From positions 62,001-126,000 of IMG/VR virus record IMGVR_UViG_3300045412_000261: a stretch of DNA of 64,000 nucleotides. The stretch is one strand, 5' to 3'. The notes beneath the pieces were generated by a model. The model worked only from the letters and a program-made list of their open reading frames with translations. It was not told the DNA's origin and searched no databases. The position numbers and the translations under genes were made by a program. Shown here in pieces: positions 62,138-64,000 of the stretch (the stretch's first letter is position 1; each line of letters begins with the position of its first letter). The stretch comes from a virus.

Positions 62138-62372
62138 ATAGGGATTCATAGTAGTGGCTACCTCTACCATCCCCTGTTTTACCATTTTCATAAGCATTTT
62201 CAATCATTTCTTTTTCTTCTGGTAGTTTTTTATAAATCAAAGCTATTAACTCTAATAGTACATCTAATCTACCTAAATAAAAAGAAGGATTATTAGACAC
62301 TTCCGATAATGTATTATATTGGTCTTTCTTTTTTTCCGCCCAATATAAAATATGTTCTAAAGGTGTTTCCAT
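62121..62372 (-). CDS. Small unknown phage protein
   Basis: 83 residues, helical. It ends ENAYENGKTGDGRGSHYYES followed by LFNQDS, a type of ending (A-x-x-x-G-...-YY-x-x-x-[FY]) common in small accessory proteins of Bacteroidetes phages. The rest reads PLEHILYWAEKKKDQYNTLS. No function is known. It overlaps the convergent upstream gene by 17 bp and starts 15 bp beyond the terminator of the next leftward transcript. Confidence 0.72.
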   Translation of the reverse strand: METPLEHILYWAEKKKDQYNTLSEVSNNPSFYLGRLDVLLELIALIYKKLPEEKEMIENAYENGKTGDGRGSHYYESLFNQDS

Positions 62373-62386
62373 AAAAAAATAAATGT

Positions 62387-62413
62387 AAAAGGCCCGCTAA
62401 AAGCAGGCCTTTT
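62387..62413 (-). terminator. Intrinsic terminator
   Basis: Arms AAAAGGCCCGC (62387-62397) and GCAGGCCTTTT (62403-62413) with a 5-base loop. In the leftward RNA the one imperfect position is a G-U wobble, but in the rightward RNA it is a C-A mismatch, so leftward use is favoured. It lies 3 bp after the stop of the exported-protein gene, ending that four-gene transcript. Confidence 0.85.
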
Positions 62414-62416
62414 TTG

Positions 62417-62851
62417 TTATTTAAATTTAAATTTGCTAGCATAACCACCTTGTTCCAGGAAAAATGAGAACCCACTAATTTCTATTGGAGGAGATGTGAT
62501 AAAAGCATCACAGAAACCAACTCTCTTTAATTTTTCTAAATCGATAGCAGCTTTGCCATAAGAATTATACATACGAGCATAGTAGTAATAATTCTGAATC
62601 CCTAATTTTATTTTAATTATTTCTGGACCTGACTTTATGGATCTGTCATATAGTCCAACTCTAATCATGTAAATAGGAACTTCGTATGTGTCCATTTCTA
62701 TACTGCAAGGAGCTGGAGCTCTTTTTTTGTATTCTATGGTTATACAAATAATACTGTCAATTGATTTTCTAACAGGGTTGTTGAAATTGTAATACTGGGA
62801 AAAACCCTTTAAACTCAACAACAAAAACATAAAAACAAATACTTTTTTCAT
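62417..62851 (-). CDS. Exported protein with flavobacterial-type signal peptide
   Basis: 144 residues. Residues 1-19 (MKKVFVFMFLLLSLKGFSQ) are a Sec signal peptide with the FSQ end seen in many Bacteroidetes secreted proteins; cleavage is expected near Ser18/Gln19. The mature part has three or four cysteines (IICITIEY, APCSIEMD, GFCDAF) and a beta-rich composition. No lipobox is seen. I do not recognise the family. A phage-encoded periplasmic or surface protein could act in superinfection exclusion or surface change. It is the last gene before a terminator. Confidence 0.8.
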   Translation of the reverse strand: MKKVFVFMFLLLSLKGFSQYYNFNNPVRKSIDSIICITIEYKKRAPAPCSIEMDTYEVPIYMIRVGLYDRSIKSGPEIIKIKLGIQNYYYYARMYNSYGKAAIDLEKLKRVGFCDAFITSPPIEISGFSFFLEQGGYASKFKFK

Positions 62852-62852
62852 T

Positions 62853-63146
62853 TTAGTTATTTTTTAACATATATAAATAAGCGTCATAAAAATTCGGCAC
62901 TTTTTTTTCTATACAAACGTAAGAACCAGACGAATAAGAATTAATAACATCTTCTTTTGATTCCCAATTTTTATCTCCCCATCTTTTTGCTAATCCGGTT
63001 AATTCTTCAATCCCTCCCCATCTTGTTGTTTTAGGATGGCCTTTTGCGTTCTCTGCTTCAAATATAAATGTTTCTTCTGCTAAATAAGACGTAGAGACAA
63101 TGATAAATTTAGGTAAATCCCTTTTTAAATTTGGTGATTGTAACAT
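62853..63146 (-). CDS. Small unknown protein
   Basis: 97 residues with a likely alpha/beta fold: KFIIVSTSYLAEETFIFEAE, then NAKGHPKTTRWGGIEEL and SGSYVCIEKKVPNFYDAYLY. No known motif. It overlaps the preceding gene by 22 bp and is followed by the exported-protein gene after one base, so it is part of one transcript of four genes. Function unknown. Confidence 0.7.
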   Translation of the reverse strand: MLQSPNLKRDLPKFIIVSTSYLAEETFIFEAENAKGHPKTTRWGGIEELTGLAKRWGDKNWESKEDVINSYSSGSYVCIEKKVPNFYDAYLYMLKNN

Positions 63147-63628
63147 AATAAATTTAAGTTTGTGAATTTATAACGGTCTTTTACTTTTAGAGAACTGTCT
63201 ATAAATAGACGAAGATACTTTGAATCAAAGAATAGTAAATCGTCTATATCGTTTGGATTCTCTGAATCTAAATACTTGAAATCAAAAATGACTTGTTCAA
63301 CTTCTCCATGCTCATCTAAATGTATTTCGCTATCATACCAGCCTGTAGGAGGATATAGAAAATATACATTCTCTATTTTATCCGAAACAAGTCCAATTTT
63401 TTTAATTCCTTTCTTGTCAAACTCATTTTGCTGAATTATCTTAGCATCTTTTCCCGGGTAAACTAAAGATTCTATTCTTATTTCTCCATCTATTTTATGC
63501 ATGATTTCATCAAAAATTATAGTCTTATCATAATTTTCCTTACCATACAGATTTTTTCTGAATACAGAAGCATACTCTTTGCTTCCTATAACTCCTTCAA
63601 TGTAAAAAATACCTTTAGATCTTTTCAT
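63125..63628 (-). CDS. Unknown protein
   Basis: 167 residues. It has a beta-rich, acidic composition (YIEGVIGSKEYASVFRKNLY, IEHLDEHGEVEQVIFDFKYL-like centre with Glu/Asp clusters) and no signal peptide. I do not recognise a domain. It overlaps the upstream gene by 14 bp and the downstream gene by 22 bp, which shows tight coupling within this four-gene leftward run. Confidence 0.7.
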   Translation of the reverse strand: MKRSKGIFYIEGVIGSKEYASVFRKNLYGKENYDKTIIFDEIMHKIDGEIRIESLVYPGKDAKIIQQNEFDKKGIKKIGLVSDKIENVYFLYPPTGWYDSEIHLDEHGEVEQVIFDFKYLDSENPNDIDDLLFFDSKYLRLFIDSSLKVKDRYKFTNLNLLCYNHQI

Positions 63629-63956
63629 AACTTCCGTCTAATCCTATTTTTGTGATAAATAATGTTTTAAAATTGTTCTGCAAAGATAAAGAAGTTTTAT
63701 CAAAAATCCAACCTTTATTCGAGAAATGTTTTTTTAATTTTCGTAGACTAGTAAATACAGATATAATATCTCCGTTATTATTTGTCACAATAAACGCTTC
63801 TTCTTTTCTTTCCAAGAGTTCTAAAGATTTCTTAAAAGGATTACCTGGCATGTTTTTTACTTGTTCCAACATATCTGCAACTAAATCTCTAGTTTCTTTT
63901 TGAACATCTTTCTTAATTCTCAATTTAACTAAGTGTATAAAAGCTAAAAAACTCAT
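63615..63956 (-). CDS. Small membrane-anchored unknown protein near the right edge
   Basis: 113 residues from the ATG at 63956. The frame stays open to the right edge (a TTG at 63980 is also possible), so an earlier start beyond the window cannot be excluded. The N-terminus MSFLAFIHLVKLRIKK is a weak hydrophobic segment. The rest is helical, then a small unit FIVTNNNGDIISVFTSLRKL and KKHFSNKGWIFDKTSLSLQN with the N-G-[DE]-x-x-x-x-F-x-S-x-x-x-A/L pattern of small NUMOD/HTH-like phage modules. No function assigned. Confidence 0.6.
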   Translation of the reverse strand: MSFLAFIHLVKLRIKKDVQKETRDLVADMLEQVKNMPGNPFKKSLELLERKEEAFIVTNNNGDIISVFTSLRKLKKHFSNKGWIFDKTSLSLQNNFKTLFITKIGLDGSYEKI

Positions 63957-64000
63957 AGTCCAAATAAAGGTGGTCTCCAAAGATAGAGGAAGTATCGACC

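Noticed and set aside
1-64000. tRNA genes
   Set aside because: I saw no cloverleaf with a T-loop GTTCGAATC-like segment in the intergenic gaps; a tRNA scan would be decisive.

Overview
The window is part of the genome of a large tailed phage (a T4-like myovirus) that most likely infects a member of the Bacteroidetes/Flavobacteriia. The T4-like assignment rests on a connected set of recognisable genes: large terminase, gp20-type portal, gp6- and gp25-type baseplate wedge proteins, a gp5-type hub, a gp55-type late sigma factor, a gp46/gp47-type recombination nuclease, a primase and a T7 endonuclease I-type resolvase. The host guess rests on the very AT-rich sequence, A-rich leaders without Shine-Dalgarno sequences, two sites resembling the Bacteroidetes promoter (TTG-N19/20-TAnnTTTG), and an exported protein whose signal peptide ends in the typical FSQ. 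The capsid, sheath, tube and DNA polymerase genes are not in this window.

Positions 1-36952 are read leftwards. From the right, that half holds a membrane protein, a degenerate HD-domain protein and the late sigma factor. Next come the baseplate hub and wedge genes (31351-33303, 30393-30905, 28504-30390) and a block of large tail proteins (14010-28502). They are followed by resolvase, primase and a fused Mre11/Rad50 protein (9540-14008), a 1536-residue collagen-like fibre with an embedded Hint (intein-like) domain (4926-9536), and terminase, portal and an unidentified conserved protein at the left edge.

A 433-bp extremely AT-rich divergent region (36953-37385) carries an array of ACATG/ACATGT words and separates the two transcription directions. 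To its right (37386-57207) lie three small genes, a strong terminator, and about 17 kb of fibre and adhesin genes. These are built from shared N-terminal modules, collagen-like triplets, an eight-fold repeated module, a seven-unit WSP repeat and glycine-rich tips. Among them are a tail-fibre assembly chaperone and two copies of a small conserved protein that each follow a giant fibre gene. The lysis amidase closes this block.

The last 7 kb (57204-64000) is accessory: a YopX-like protein, a sulfotransferase, a possible second small-terminase candidate, two ParB-like genes, a truncated third ParB and a wrecked gene resembling the thymine-hypermodification family ADDT/aGPT-PPlase, then small unknown genes including one exported protein.

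The most notable observations are the ParB/ADDT locus, the Hint domain inside a collagen fibre, a canonical -1 frameshift heptamer at the end of the membrane-protein gene, the ACATGT array, a recurring TATTTATnATAAA motif upstream of genes on both strands, and a six-fold two-cysteine repeat in a tail protein. All family names come from recognising motifs by eye; no database search was possible.
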